From NCBI GenBank assembly GCA_009869945.1, contig WIXG01000032.1:1-64000 (forward strand): a DNA stretch of 64,000 nt, written 5' to 3'. Below, one piece after another: positions 36,122 through 49,000 of the stretch (its first letter is position 1; every line of letters starts with the position of its first letter). This DNA comes from Mesaphorura yosii. Lineage: Eukaryota; Arthropoda; Collembola; Poduromorpha; Tullbergiidae. Below the pieces are notes generated by a model. It was not told the DNA's origin, did no database searches, and saw nothing but the letters and a program-made list of their open reading frames with translations. The translations under genes were made by a program, and so were the position numbers.

Positions 36122-39100
36122 ACTTGTTGCAGATTACACCGACCAAACTCACACTACATTTTGTACTACTTCATCACGTACGTACATGAAATGAAACATG
36201 ATTATTCCGGTTTGAGATCCGAGTTCGCTTCATTCGCATTTTTATTAATAGCAAACATGCACTCTTTCGACGACTGCGATTACAAATTGCTCGACGTACA
36301 ACAGCAAATAATGCGTAAATTTCGTTGCAAACAAAATATTTTTATTACACTTCTATCGCCCGAAATCGCGATTCTCGTGTAACCGAGTGAATAAACAAAT
36401 TACAAAGACGCTAGACGCGATGAGCCTTGCTAATGCCAGGAAGCGGCAAGAAGTGTCATTGTTCCGGTGTGAACTTTATTACCGTGCGCTTCTGTCTTGG
36501 AGCAGGGCCGGGGTAGGAGCCTAAGTTCCCTAAGCCAGAATCGGGTTCTCGCTTTGGCTCGTTGTAGGCAAACGGATGGGCGCCACAACTGAAGGGCGTC
36601 TGGCACCGACCCGGCCTTACATTTTCCACCGACACCGAAAGAGTCGGTTGAATGATTGAAACAAACTGTTTTTGAATCTGTTCCAGGAACAGAAACAACG
36701 CGGATGTATGTACAGACGCGGAGTTAGCAAAGAGCTTCGAGTGCTGCAGGACGCCGACGGGCCAGTGCAAACCTGCAAATGAGGTGCAATGACAGACTGA
36801 AGCCATGCGCCATTCGATTCGATTCGAATCAAAGGCAGAATTTCAAATTTGCAATTTTTATGGCTGCTGCCCTGCGTTCGGCCGACGATTAGAGGCAGGT
36901 TATTTAACACATGCAAGTGTCGACAGTGGATTTTCAGCTGCAGCGCAGCCTGGCGCGATGTGATGTGAGAGTATAAATTAATATCATCATGTCGAATGTC
37001 GGAATGTCGTGTCACCGCTCCCCGACTTTCGGTGGCCTGCAACTCGCTGCATTTTTCATTAAGGCGGCGCTGACTCTGTTTCCATGCTCGGAGTGTTGAG
37101 ATGTCGAAGTTTTAACTTTTTGTTGTGTGCCACTGCGCCGTCCTGCCCGACTTCTTGTTTTGCTTTTGCCTTTGCTGTGCTGTTGGAGTTTGTAATTAGT
37201 TTCGGTGGTTGCCTCCTTGCGATTGCGATTACGCCTTGCCCCGTCCCATTCCGGGCTAACAGCAGCGTCCTGATTCCGTTTTTCCATTCAGGATAGAAGC
37301 AGGAGGATTTTGCAAGTTACAAGAAAACATCAGAAAATTGCTCCCGCTTGCTGCTCGCATCCTGGACCAAAATGCGAAATGTCTCACAAACAGCACAGCA
37401 GAGCACATCGCAGTATCTCGGATTACCACAAGAAAATAATTACAAGCTTTGCGTATGATTGAGGCTCTATAAATACAAACTTGGAGTTTATTTCGGAACT
37501 TTTTGTACTTTTACTGGCGTTCGGCGTATTTGGTGTATGAGTTCTGATGTGATGACATCAGAGAGTTTATCGGTTTCACATTCATTTGACGTTGGTGACG
37601 CGTTCTACGCATCGAGCCACACCGCACCGGCACTTACGTCCACACTCCGCGAGCCTTACCTGCCCGTCCACGCTCTCTCCTTACGTGAGTCCAGTGATTT
37701 AGATTCATATTAGCATTGCTAATGCTAATTCTAATAAACATGTGCTGCTCTGCTGCTTGTGCTTGCTCGTATCAGAGCATCCATGACCTTGTGTTACGAG
37801 AGTCCTACGTGATCTCTCTTACGTGGATGCGCCACTCGCTACTCGCATTCGCAATCGTTCACTTTGCAGTTTGCACTTTTACCCTTGCCCGTGAACGTGA
37901 ACTGCGACTGATCAGCCACTCCAGGCGGCAAGCGTACGCGTATGGCTGTGTGGCACATTTCATTATGACAAACTGCAAATTACTTGGCTTGGCAGGCAAG
38001 GGAAAAGTATTCGTGAAATAGTTTGCAACTTTTATGGACGCAGTTATTTCTACCTATTTGATTAAACGTGTGTACTGTGCCTCATTGAAATTGGCCATTG
38101 TTTGGTGAGCAGCAGAAATGAATCACGGCTCGGAATTTACGTGGAGAGCGCAAGCGGTGGAAGATTCTCGGCTGTGCTGTTTTCCTGTTTTTAGATTGCG
38201 ATTAGCGATATGATAATCTGTGTGCGTTACTCTGCGTGTGTGGTGACGGAGGAAGAGTGCAGGACAGGTACGCAGTGCCACATCACCGACGAGACGAAGA
38301 TCACGTACGTGTACCTAAAAATAAGTGAATGCGCTGCGCTGGCTGTGGCTGAGATGCTCTGGAATATTTTTTGCTTTCGTCTTGCCATTGCGAAAGTTCA
38401 TTGTTTGGATGATTCATATCGCAAAGTAGCGCGAAAGCAATTAGGCAGACATAAAACCTTAAAACGCAGTAAGTAAATGCATGTCCATGAATACCAAATC
38501 TCAGGAAGCGATCGAATTTTCCCGAATTCGCCGGCAGAAAGGCAGAACTGCGACAAATGCAGGCGAAGGCGCTTCTCGAGTGATCTGTTGAGCTGACGAC
38601 GTTTTGAACATGAGGACATCATCGTCGCTCCATGCCGTGGTTTTGATTTCGAATGCGAATGTGAAACAGACGCCAAAGACAAAGTGAGACTCTGCAATGA
38701 ATTGATACGCTGATGTGCCGTGCAGTGTTCGTACGCACTTTGCTAGAGAAGATTAACCTGCACTCTGCACACACTTGACTCGAGTCTGTCGAGGAGACGA
38801 CGCGACTACGACGAGAGACTCAACTCGGCCAGGTAGTACAATAATATCACATTAGCAAAAGATATACTTTTTTGCTTAGCTTTTTTGTTCAAAAATATGC
38901 AAACTACTTCACCATCACGCATCCTCATCTCAAGTTCGTCAATTCTAGCCTCCTTGCACTTGGCCTCTTCGCCGTGCGTGCGTACGCGTACAGCGAAGCA
39001 GCAACGACACTTGAGAATTGAGAATCACACACGGTGCAGTGCTGTACGGCAGGCAGGCGGCTGAATTAACGTTACAATTGCAACAATGTAAAAAATATTT

Positions 39101-41008
39101 ATTATGATTCTCATATAAACTGTGAACAAAATAATAATGGCTTGAGGCCTTTACATTCCCTTCTGTCTTCACTCGCGCTATGCTGCTAGATTGTTGCTCA
39201 ATACAGAAGATGATGCTCGCGAACGAACTGACGGACGGACTGACGACGACTGCGAACTGCCGATGCTTGCTTGCTTGCTACTCTTTGACTCTGCACTTTG
39301 TTGTCTGCGATGCACAGGGCGGAGAGGCTCAAGGAGTTCATGCCAACAACTCCTCTTTTCCACAAACATTGCAACAAAGTGATCGCAATTGTCTTTGTCT
39401 TTGTTTTCGTCTATTCTGGTTCGTACTTTGCTCCGGTCGGTCATCTCACAGGCCTTCCTGTACTCAGAAAGAAAGTCAAAACATCTCGCAAACAAACGCC
39501 GTCTGCGGCGCGGGCTGCAAATTCGTGGTACCTGAATTAATCTTGATGATCTGTTTCTAATAAAATTGAGACACTCATACTCGTGAGCTGTCGAGTACAT
39601 TAGAAGGCCGGCCATGCATTATGAAGTCTCGAGGGCGATGCACGATGAGCCGGCTTTTACGAGGCGATACAGTTTTGGGGCGAAAAGAAATGAGTCGTCA
39701 GATAATTGCGGCGTATGCGAAGTATCAATATCAGACGATGCAACGTGGCGACGCGAGTTGCACTGGTCTGGCCTGGCCACTGCCTGCGGTAGTTTGAGTT
39801 TTCCCAAATTAAGATTACTTTAGTCAAAGACAAAGATTCGAGAGAAGGCGAGTTGGCGAGTGCACGTGGAGACCAGATTCCAGATTCATCGAACGCAACG
39901 CGCTGCCACTGTTGCTGCGACTAGCTCGCACCTGCCTCTCTGCGGCCAACCACTGGCACTGTGACCACTGGCAAATTCGCTAATGCTAATCATCTTCACG
40001 ACGAAGCCACAAATTGGTTCAAATTATTGCAATGCAGTGCAGCAGCAGCAGAAGACAGCAGCCAGCCAGACGTGTTACACGACATCAAACATGTTACAGT
40101 TGCCATTTTTTGCTGCCATTGCCATTGCCTACCACTTCGTGCGAGTAAAGCCAAGCAAAACGCGAAGAGGTTAAGCACGAAAAATGTAAATGGTAAATGC
40201 AAAAAAGGATTGCGACTGAGAAAAGTCACCCATTTAACACATCGGAGGATTTGACTACCCTGCTCTTGCTTCTGCTTAATCTGCTTGCACTCCACCTTCT
40301 CTTGTGCTGGTATCTCTCGCTCTCATCATTACACGTATTTTGAGATGAAAACTTCTTCTTTTAAAATGCAACTCGTCTTAATTTTTTGCAGGCTGAATGC
40401 TTTGCAGGCGGTTCGGTCGCGACTTGCGATTGGCATGGCATAGCCGTGTTGTACTTTGCATGCGTGCAGCTCGTAATTTTGTGCTTTTGAGCCATGTAAA
40501 TTACAGATGGAAAATGTTAGTGTTAAGGAGCAGGAGTGAATTACCTGACAAGATGAGGTTTAGCGATACCACCTGTAAAATGGAATGGACAATGTACTAC
40601 TACGAATTGGCAAAGTGTTGATTCTCATCGTACAACCCGAGAGGAGCAGCACCAATGCAGACTGCTGCCTGCTCTTCGCAATTTCTTGTTCCCCGCGTGT
40701 AAAAGCTAGTGAGAAGTAAGAATGCGCGTTTTTCTCTCAAAATGCTGCTGCGATTATACTCGCAATAAATATATGGTATCATGTTCTCGCCTGGGCTGCT
40801 GCTCTGCTCTTCTCCGATCAGCAGGATGACGACGACCAGCACGGCCACGGCCACGGGAAGATGAGTTGGAAAGAAAAGGTTATTGAACACCACCACACCA
40901 GACAGGCATATGCAGGCATTGCTAAATTATAAAACACAAAATAAAATTGTTCATGATCTCATTGTTAAACGTAACAACACGAGGCCATTATTTATGAAGA
41001 GCAGGGAA

Positions 41009-41026
41009 GCAAAAGCAAAAGCAAAA
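41009..41026. repeat. (GCAAAA)3 repeat
   Basis: Three tandem GCAAAA hexamers in noncoding DNA. Confidence 0.8.
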
Positions 41027-44000
41027 AGGCAGACCAGACAATTACGAAACACAATGCAGCCAGCGAGCAAGCGATCTCAGCGGCCACAGCATTTGGGATT
41101 GATCCGAGACAGTTTAATTCACGGATGACACCGTAAATTACCACCACTCAAATCAGAAATAATTAATCTTGATCTCGATCTTGATGTATGGGCATCGACA
41201 GACTGAGAATCGCTTGATCGGCTGGTGTTGGCAGCCAAATTCCAATCCCAATCAGATCATGAACCTCTTCTGTCGCGTTTCGCGTGTGTGGGATTCTTCC
41301 TGCCCAGGAAGATTGCGGATCACTCACTCGATGTCGATTCCTCGACTGGCCCCGCGGAATGATGAATGGTTGTCATCCTGGCTGTCAGTGTCGAAATGCG
41401 AAATGCTAAGCATGCTAACGAAATTTTAATTTGTGGCTAAACAGCCCAATTAAGACGAGGAGGATGAGGAAGGAAAGTTGAAGACTCACGAATTCACCGT
41501 TTTTTGTCATCAAGTTGCTTGCTTCAGCTTCTGTCAGTCAAGTCGAGTCAGTCTTTTATTTACAAGCAAAACTTCAGCTCTGCTCAGCCCCACTTCGATC
41601 GAGTATAATCTCCAATGCGTCGTCATTCACGCGATTCTGCTCCATTATTTGACCTTGCAAATTCTCGAATCAGACAGACCAGACTACGACAGCCATTCTC
41701 ACAGATTTCTCACTTCTTTTACGCACTCTTCGTCATCCACACTTTGAATAATTCGATAATTGGCCAATGTCATCGCCTTCGCCCGTTTTACATTTGCTCG
41801 CGCACTTCACACTTAAAATATGTACATAGCTTAGCCAGCGTAAGAGTTGCAAATGCTTATCTCTCACTTCCTGTGTCGAAACCAGCAGTTTGCGGCAGCG
41901 CATTCGCGTTCGTCTCTGGTCAAGGATTTTGACATCTGGAGCGTGACTTAGGGTTTCTTTACTTGTTTAACTCACAATTGCAGTACACCGACCAAATCTT
42001 TCGCTTTCCTGCTCATTAATTAAAGATTTTCATTTTTACCTATCGCAGATTTCGGAGCCACGCCGTCAGTTCAAGAAGCTCATACTAAGCCACTCGAGGA
42101 AGTGTCCGTGTGACTAATTGACATCGACGACGGTAGCCTAAAACAAAGGCGTCGAGCAAGACAAAGGAAGCGAGACCGGAAGGAAGGAAAGATCGCTCGT
42201 AACATCGTAAGTAACAAATTAAAAAGAAATTTAAGATGCGCATTGCACTGCACCGTGCGAATGCGGGGTGCTGGACGTGTGAGTGAGCAAGTCGGAGTCG
42301 GAGCAGAAGGCGAGTAATGCGCACTCGTTTTTCTTGTAGTTTAACCACAAAATTACCAACCAAAGCAGCCAAGAAACCAAGAAAGCACGAGCATTGCCAC
42401 TGACACTGCGGCTGCAGTGGCTGCTTTGTTTTATAAAGTTGTAGGATATTGTATAAATTGTATTTGTAACAAGTTCACACTTTTCCCGAGCAGCACAAAG
42501 ACGATAAAGACAGTCATTCGTATTTAATATTACGCGATACGATTACATATATTCAAGAGAGTTACGAGAGGGAGATCGCGAATAATGAACAAACGCGAGA
42601 GAAAATAGCAAATTTTTGACCGGGCGAAGCAGAGCAGCTTGCAAAATGCATCCCTACCCTGCGTCGAATTTTTACGCCCTGGCAAGAAGACACAGCATAA
42701 ATATTTTAAACATCCCTCACAAGACAAGACAAACAACTTGGTTCTCGGACTTGTTTTCCTGGCGGTCTTTAAAAATACTCTTTTTCACAACAAAAGACAT
42801 AATAATCTTCAGTTGGCAGGCAGGCAGCTGTGCGGGCGCGAGCAGCCGAACCTGTAAACTCATCAGTCAAATTACGAGCAACGAGTTTACGAGTACGCTG
42901 GCTGGGCTGAAATGAAACTGCAAGCCATATTTAATATTTACGGCTACATCACGTGTCGTGTAGTACAAGGCAGTAAATACCATCACGCGAATGCGAATCC
43001 ATGCCGAGGCTCAACTCACGACTAATTGCAGGTCTCGTGAAACAAAGAGCATTCATTCCGAGTCCTATTTTTGAGTTTGAGAGTCTGAGAAACATCAAAA
43101 AGTCGTAAAATTTGGTTGCATCTCAATTTTCTCCTCGACGTCTCTCGCAAAGCAATGCTCCGGTGTCTCGCGTTCTTCATTTAACAACCCAGAAAGTCAG
43201 GGCCAAAAATATTTATTTACGAGTGAATCATCCCGTGCGTATCCTGCTTTCCTGCTCCAAACTATGGCCGAGTCGTCTTGAAACCCAACCAATCAGTACA
43301 ATTCATTCATTGACAAAAATGAGACCCAAGAAAGACGTAAAATGTTCAACACACAAGAAAAGAAACGCACACGATCTTCAAGGATTGGAGTTTACTGTTG
43401 CACATATTTGTGCAGGAGACGAAGCTGAGGAAAAAGGGGCAAAATATTTACGAGCAAAAGACACCCAAAAATGCCAAAATATCACAGCGTGCAGTGCCGT
43501 GTTGAGTGCACAAGACGACGAGCACAAACAGATTTATTCCGATCGCACTGCGACTGCGGCCACGGCCACGCATTCTTGCGCGCTGCTGTCTTGGTTTCCC
43601 TTCTCCAGTGAAAATGAAATGCGTAAAATGTAAAATGCCCAAATACTGAAAGTAAACGGACGTATGCGTACGCGTTACAACGCGGCTGAGACTGAGGCTA
43701 AGTAGAGTAATTATTATGGTTTCTGGAGCGAGGAGCAAGCAAACAGCGCAGCGGTCCTCGGCACCTGCCCTCCTCTGCCCCCAAAGCTACTACTCGTGAG
43801 CCCTTGACTGCCACAGCCACTGGAATGCCTGCATCTGCTGCGCCTGTGCCTTGCCTGACTCGTATTCGTTCGTCCGTCTTGGGGACGATCATCCAGCCGA
43901 AGGAAGTGCAGTGCAAATGCAGCAGTGCAAACGAGGGACTCGATGCACCTTATTAGACATTAGCCTGCTTGTACGCGTATATTTTTCGGTGTTTACCCTT

Positions 44001-46058
44001 GAACAAATAAGTCCATTGTAAACGAGTCCGAGTCCGAGCTCGCAGTCAGTAAAAAGTGAGCACCTTTCGTTTGGCCTGGCCACATGCTACACGGATACAT
44101 CAGCCCTGCGTTTGTTTTCATGTGCTCTGCCATGCCTAAAAGAGCAGCCAACGCAACGTAAAAGTGGGCCGTCGCGTACTGACTCTTGTAAACAAGCGTA
44201 GCGGAGCAGTCGGACTGCATTGCGCTGCTATAAATACATTGCACATTTTACGAAGATGGTCTTGATGGATGGACTGATGTGTTTGACGAAAAAGTGTCAC
44301 AATTAATTTTTACGTACTTTGCTTGGCTTTGTGTGCTCTGCTCTGCGTTAGCATTGTGGAGTGTGGACCCAAAGTCAAAGTCAAGCTGCCTGCCACGCCA
44401 ACTAATGCTGCTCAAGTGCAAACACAATTTGAATTGAATGAATCCGTAAACTGTAAACTGTAAAATGCACGTAAATGGTAAATCTCACACGGCGGGCCGG
44501 ATAAAGCAAGTAAAGTAAACGTAATGCAATCGGTTCATGAAACAAATGCTCTTCAACAAATGCGAGTTGAAAGCAGCACTGGCTGGTTTGGCCTCCGCTC
44601 CTCACTGAATGTGAAGCGATGGTGGTAACAAGAAAGAACCAAGTCATATTTACAATTTACAAGAGGAATCACCCGGTTGTTGGTGGCGTGGCAGTGGCAG
44701 CTGAAAAGTTTACCGTGAAAGCACGGATTTAGTTCAGCGCCCTACGCGAGAAATGCGATGACGTTTGCGAGGTGAAATTAGTCAAAGGCGTCCTGTCCCC
44801 TGCTTTCAATTGGGGCCTCCTCGCCTAGCGCTGAGCCGATGCGTACCGGTCCCATGCCACCTCCCGAGCCCACCCTTTCTGGAGGCTGGAGGAGCATAAG
44901 TCTGTTCGGACGGTATAACGGAAGACGGCGACTCACGACCGTTCGACGTGCGAGGCCCGGACCGACGACCGCGTACGTGTACGCGTACAACTAAATAAGC
45001 CAAAATACGTTTGAGAATGAGATTCATTGAATGCATTTCGTTCAGCGTTGTTCATTGCACAACACGAGCGTACTTTACCGTGTGCCCTCGACTCAAAAAA
45101 ATTATTGTGTACAACAACACTTTCAACTGCTGACGACTCGCCAGAGTAGAAGCGGGCAGAGCAGACAGCAGTGCCTAAATTCGTAGATGGAAGATCGTCG
45201 TTTGGTTGTTGTGCTTTTGCCGTGGCTACAATTCAATATGCAATTCATTTTGTGATGTGTACAGCCGTCGGTCGTTCCCTCAACGCAACTCTACGCTACG
45301 CCGGCAGAGCAGCCCAACTCTTAACTCGAGTTAACTCGCTGTTACCCATTGCACTGCTCAGAATTCAGTGTTCCACTACATTTTATGATGTGTATTTTTT
45401 AAAAAGAGTCTAATCCATTGCAATGTACTTTTACTTTATGTGGTGGTGGCCTGCCAGCCCGTGCCTCTGCTCTGCCTGCTTACTCACACAACAATTCTCG
45501 TCCTCGACGAGTGGTGGTGCGACTGAAAACAACCCCTAAATATTAGTCGTATTATTATTATGAGATGTGGATTTTTTATTCTCTGCTGCTTTTCAGACTC
45601 AAACGAGACTTCGCTAAGCGTACATCGCAGCCAACACAGCAGAACTTCATCAACGGACGTGCTCCGACAGGCCAGCAGCATCAGCAAGGCTCTGTCGTGA
45701 TAATTGTCAAATTAACAGTTATTCCTCCAACTGCGGAAGCGGGCCGAGACCGAGGACGAACTGGCAACGCGAGCGCAGTGACGTGACGGTGGCAGTGCAG
45801 AGACTCTCGGACGCTGAATCGCTTCAAAGTCAAAGTGCGTCCACACCGAACTGTCAAGTGAAGTGCAGCAGGCGAGTGCCGGAACAATGCACGAAGAAGT
45901 GTCGTGAGCAGTGAAAATACTTTCTCGTCTGGAGCCGGGGCCAGGACGCCGGACTGGGCCCGGAAGTGCAGTGCACAGTGAACTCACGCCATATCTTTTC
46001 GCACTGCCCCTCTGCTGATTAGATATGCACACCCCCCGTTTTTCATCGCGCCACGAGG

Positions 46059-49000
46059 ATGAACATGAGTGATATTCTAATGCCGAAAAACCAAGCGGTA
46101 GTTGACCGCCTTCGGCGTCGAGTGGAAACATACCGTCAACACCACGACGAGTGCATCCCGCGCTTCGACCACACGACCAACGGGCTGAACGACCAGCAGA
46201 AGCAGGACACGCTCCTCCTCAGACAGCGCTTCCTGGAGGCCAAGGCCAAGAAGTCGGCCAAGAAGAGCGACAAGAGTAAGAGTCATGGCAGCAGTAGCAG
46301 CGGAGGGAGCAGCAACAATGGTCAGGGGCAGGTGCAGGACGGGTCGTCCATGGGGGTAAGAACCGTTAATCAGCTCCGTTAATCAGCAATTTGCATGTGG
46401 TCAGTCGCAATCGCATCGCATCAGCATCATAGCAGGGCAGGTTCATGGCTGCTGCGATCATGATCCGAGGTCAAGACAGTTCACGCGTGGACCTTCTCCA
46501 GGACCGAGATGGTGATTGCAGTATACGGTCCGACTGGCAATGAACCGTGCACGCGGTCGCGGTGCTCGTCAGGGGCACTGCGGCGCTCGGTTTCCTTATC
46601 ACCAGTTGTTGCTTGTTGCTTTTATTGGAATGCGAACGCTGGAGAGGGCAGTTTGCAATTTAAATGAGGCTATTAATACCGGTTACGGTTACGCTGCTGG
46701 ACTGGACACTGAAGAAGCGAAGCCAAAGCCAGCTTGCAACTTGCAACTCTGGCCAAGTCGGCCAGGCCAGTAAATTGTTATCTGTCGTATTACAGCAGCA
46801 GTATGCTGAAACATTTTGTAGAAGGCAAGCCACGCCACGGTTGACGACGACGACGGCCAGCAGAAATCACCATCACGATGATGATGATGTTATTGTTTGT
46901 TTTTGTACGGCTTCTTGCTCCCTTGGCCGTTGTGGTGGCGCATGGAAAAATGGAAACAGGCAGGGCATTAGGGCAGGGGACAGCAGAACTGACCTTTCAA
47001 TTTTCAATATTGTTATATCCATTTCAAATGACAACTGGCCTCTGCCTGCCTGCAACGCACTGCACGACTGACCCGCACCAACCCTCACCTCCACCGCCTA
47101 ATCTAACCATCTTCATTCGCGTAAAGAAAACTGGCTCAAATGACAGTTTGATGATAGCTGTCAAGTGTCCGCAAGTCAAAGTCAAAATCAAGTCAACGAC
47201 TATGACTACCCATTGCGCTGCACTGCACTGCATTTATTCGGCTTCGATGGAATGCAACGCTCGCGCTCAGTCGTCAGTCACGCCACGATGGAAGAGAAAA
47301 TTCGGCCAGAGATCCAAATCCAAGAAAAGGTTTACAAGGTGTCATAAATCATCTCTTCATTTGTCCAGTGTGCAAAATGTAATTCACTTTTATGACCATT
47401 GTTGGTATTCTCTCATTCCTACACTGCACTCCAATGGATTGCCTCTCGTAGCACTGCCTTGTCTTGCCTTGCAGCAAGCAGGCAGAGAACGACGGACAGG
47501 AAAATGAGGAAAGGGGTTCGAGTTTGGGAAGAAGCCACTCAAGGAGGGCTCAAATTGGCTTAGGCTGATGTGACAAACTTGGCAGTGACTGTGTACAGAA
47601 TTGTCGCTCAATTTCCCACAGAAATCGTGCTCCCTGGATTTGTGTTTGTCAATCTCTGCTCTGCTAACTCGGCTTCTGCTCTCCATTGTGCTCGTTCTCA
47701 TCTGTCGCAGATTTCGAACGCGTCTGTGTTTACGTTTATGTTTCCACTGTGCAGTGCAGACATGGACTTGGACGTGGACTGCGAATGGCCCTGGAATTTT
47801 TATGCGACGCGACGTGACCGCCGAGACTAAACAATAATCGACTCGTTTAAGCAGCAATAAACGCCAAAACTGGAAATTTAAGATTCTGTTTTTCTCCAAA
47901 CGCTACGCTCCGGCTTCAGGAATTTCTGCTGGGAAGGCTCGGCTTTGGCCCTGGCTGTGGGATGCGGGGACGGCTGATTTTTTGCCAATGTCATTAAAAT
48001 TGCGAGACGAGCACGGAGCAGAGCAGAACACGCACAATTGGTTGATAATAATAGGGACAATGCTAAACCCAAAGCCAAACGTAGTGATTAATGTAAACGT
48101 AAACTCTGCTTTGCTTTGCTGCACAATACGAGGCAAGATTTTACATTTTTGCAGAAATCTCAGAAATGTGACGTGATTGTTGCAACTCCATAAAACATAA
48201 AAATCAGTACCAGAAACGTGAATGCGAATCGTCTTCATGCATCATTATTGGCATTGGCAGGCCAGGACGACGAAAACGAAGATGAGATTCATTGTTTCGA
48301 GAAAGCGTTGAACTCTTCTTATCAGAGCCAAGCTCAGCATGCAAATGGACATATGTGTAGGGATTTCTTGTTTACAGTCGAGTTACAATTGTACGTACGG
48401 CGCACTTTTTCGTTTCGCGTAAAACATGGCACACAAAATTGAGGAAATGATCCAAGAGATTATATTCTAATAGAGCTCGCACCGAGTTGCTGTTTTTCTA
48501 AAACCAAACGCTGAGCACGGTAAGGCGGTGATGCTCTCATCATCGTCGAGTTTGTGCACTCAACAACCCCTCATTTGTTCTGTGAGGTTTGCATTTTGTG
48601 GGAGCCGTAAAAAGATTCACGAGTTACGAAGAGGCACGACTACAAATCATGCTAATTTTGGATTCGGATGAGATGTGTGTAATTTGCATTCGTTTACGAG
48701 GGTATTATTTTTAGTATCCATAATTTTTGGTTGAGTTTGGGAGTTTTCACGTACTTTTCTCCGCGAAACTCAAAACACGTCGAACACAAACACCAAAATA
48801 CGATGAGCCAGACTTCATTTGTCAGAACTTAAAATTCCTTCCACTTCCACTGCCGCGCTCGCAGTTCATCAACACCGCCAAACTGTGCCTGCATTACTCA
48901 TCAGTTAGCGGGCTTCGCTTCGACTTCTTCTGTACCGTGCCAATTACGCAGGCACTGCCAAGGCGCATGCGTTTACACGTAATCGTAATGTCGTTAATGG

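Larger units (their letters stand above)
33591..46058. other. 12.5-kb gene-poor region between TRAP1 and mastermind
   Basis: TRAP1 and mastermind are transcribed away from each other, so this holds both promoters. No open frame has a recognisable domain or supportable splice pattern. Short simple repeats are TGCC-type at 34873-34889, GCGTTTG-type near 34901-34920, an ACGT run at 36109-36121 and GCAAAA at 41009-41026. The last 300 bp before mastermind are richer in C and G. A pyrimidine-AG acceptor-like site (CTCTGCTGATTAG, ending 46022) suggests that the mastermind start exon may be preceded by untranslated 5' exon(s) farther upstream. Confidence 0.55.

Noticed and set aside
36456-36806. 116-codon minus-strand frame ending with Pro/Arg-rich text (RPGRCQTPFSCG, PAPRQKR)
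   Set aside because: No signal peptide at its start, no family motif and no convincing splice partners. The dibasic site alone does not support a neuropeptide precursor.
39178-39615. 145-codon minus-strand frame with a Ser/Arg-rich end
   Set aside because: The serine run follows from simple-sequence composition. There is no domain and no transcript context, and a length near 145 codons is not exceptional by chance in 64 kb at this base composition.
43112-43633. 173-codon plus-strand frame upstream of mastermind
   Set aside because: No similarity to a known family is recognisable and the composition is not protein-like.
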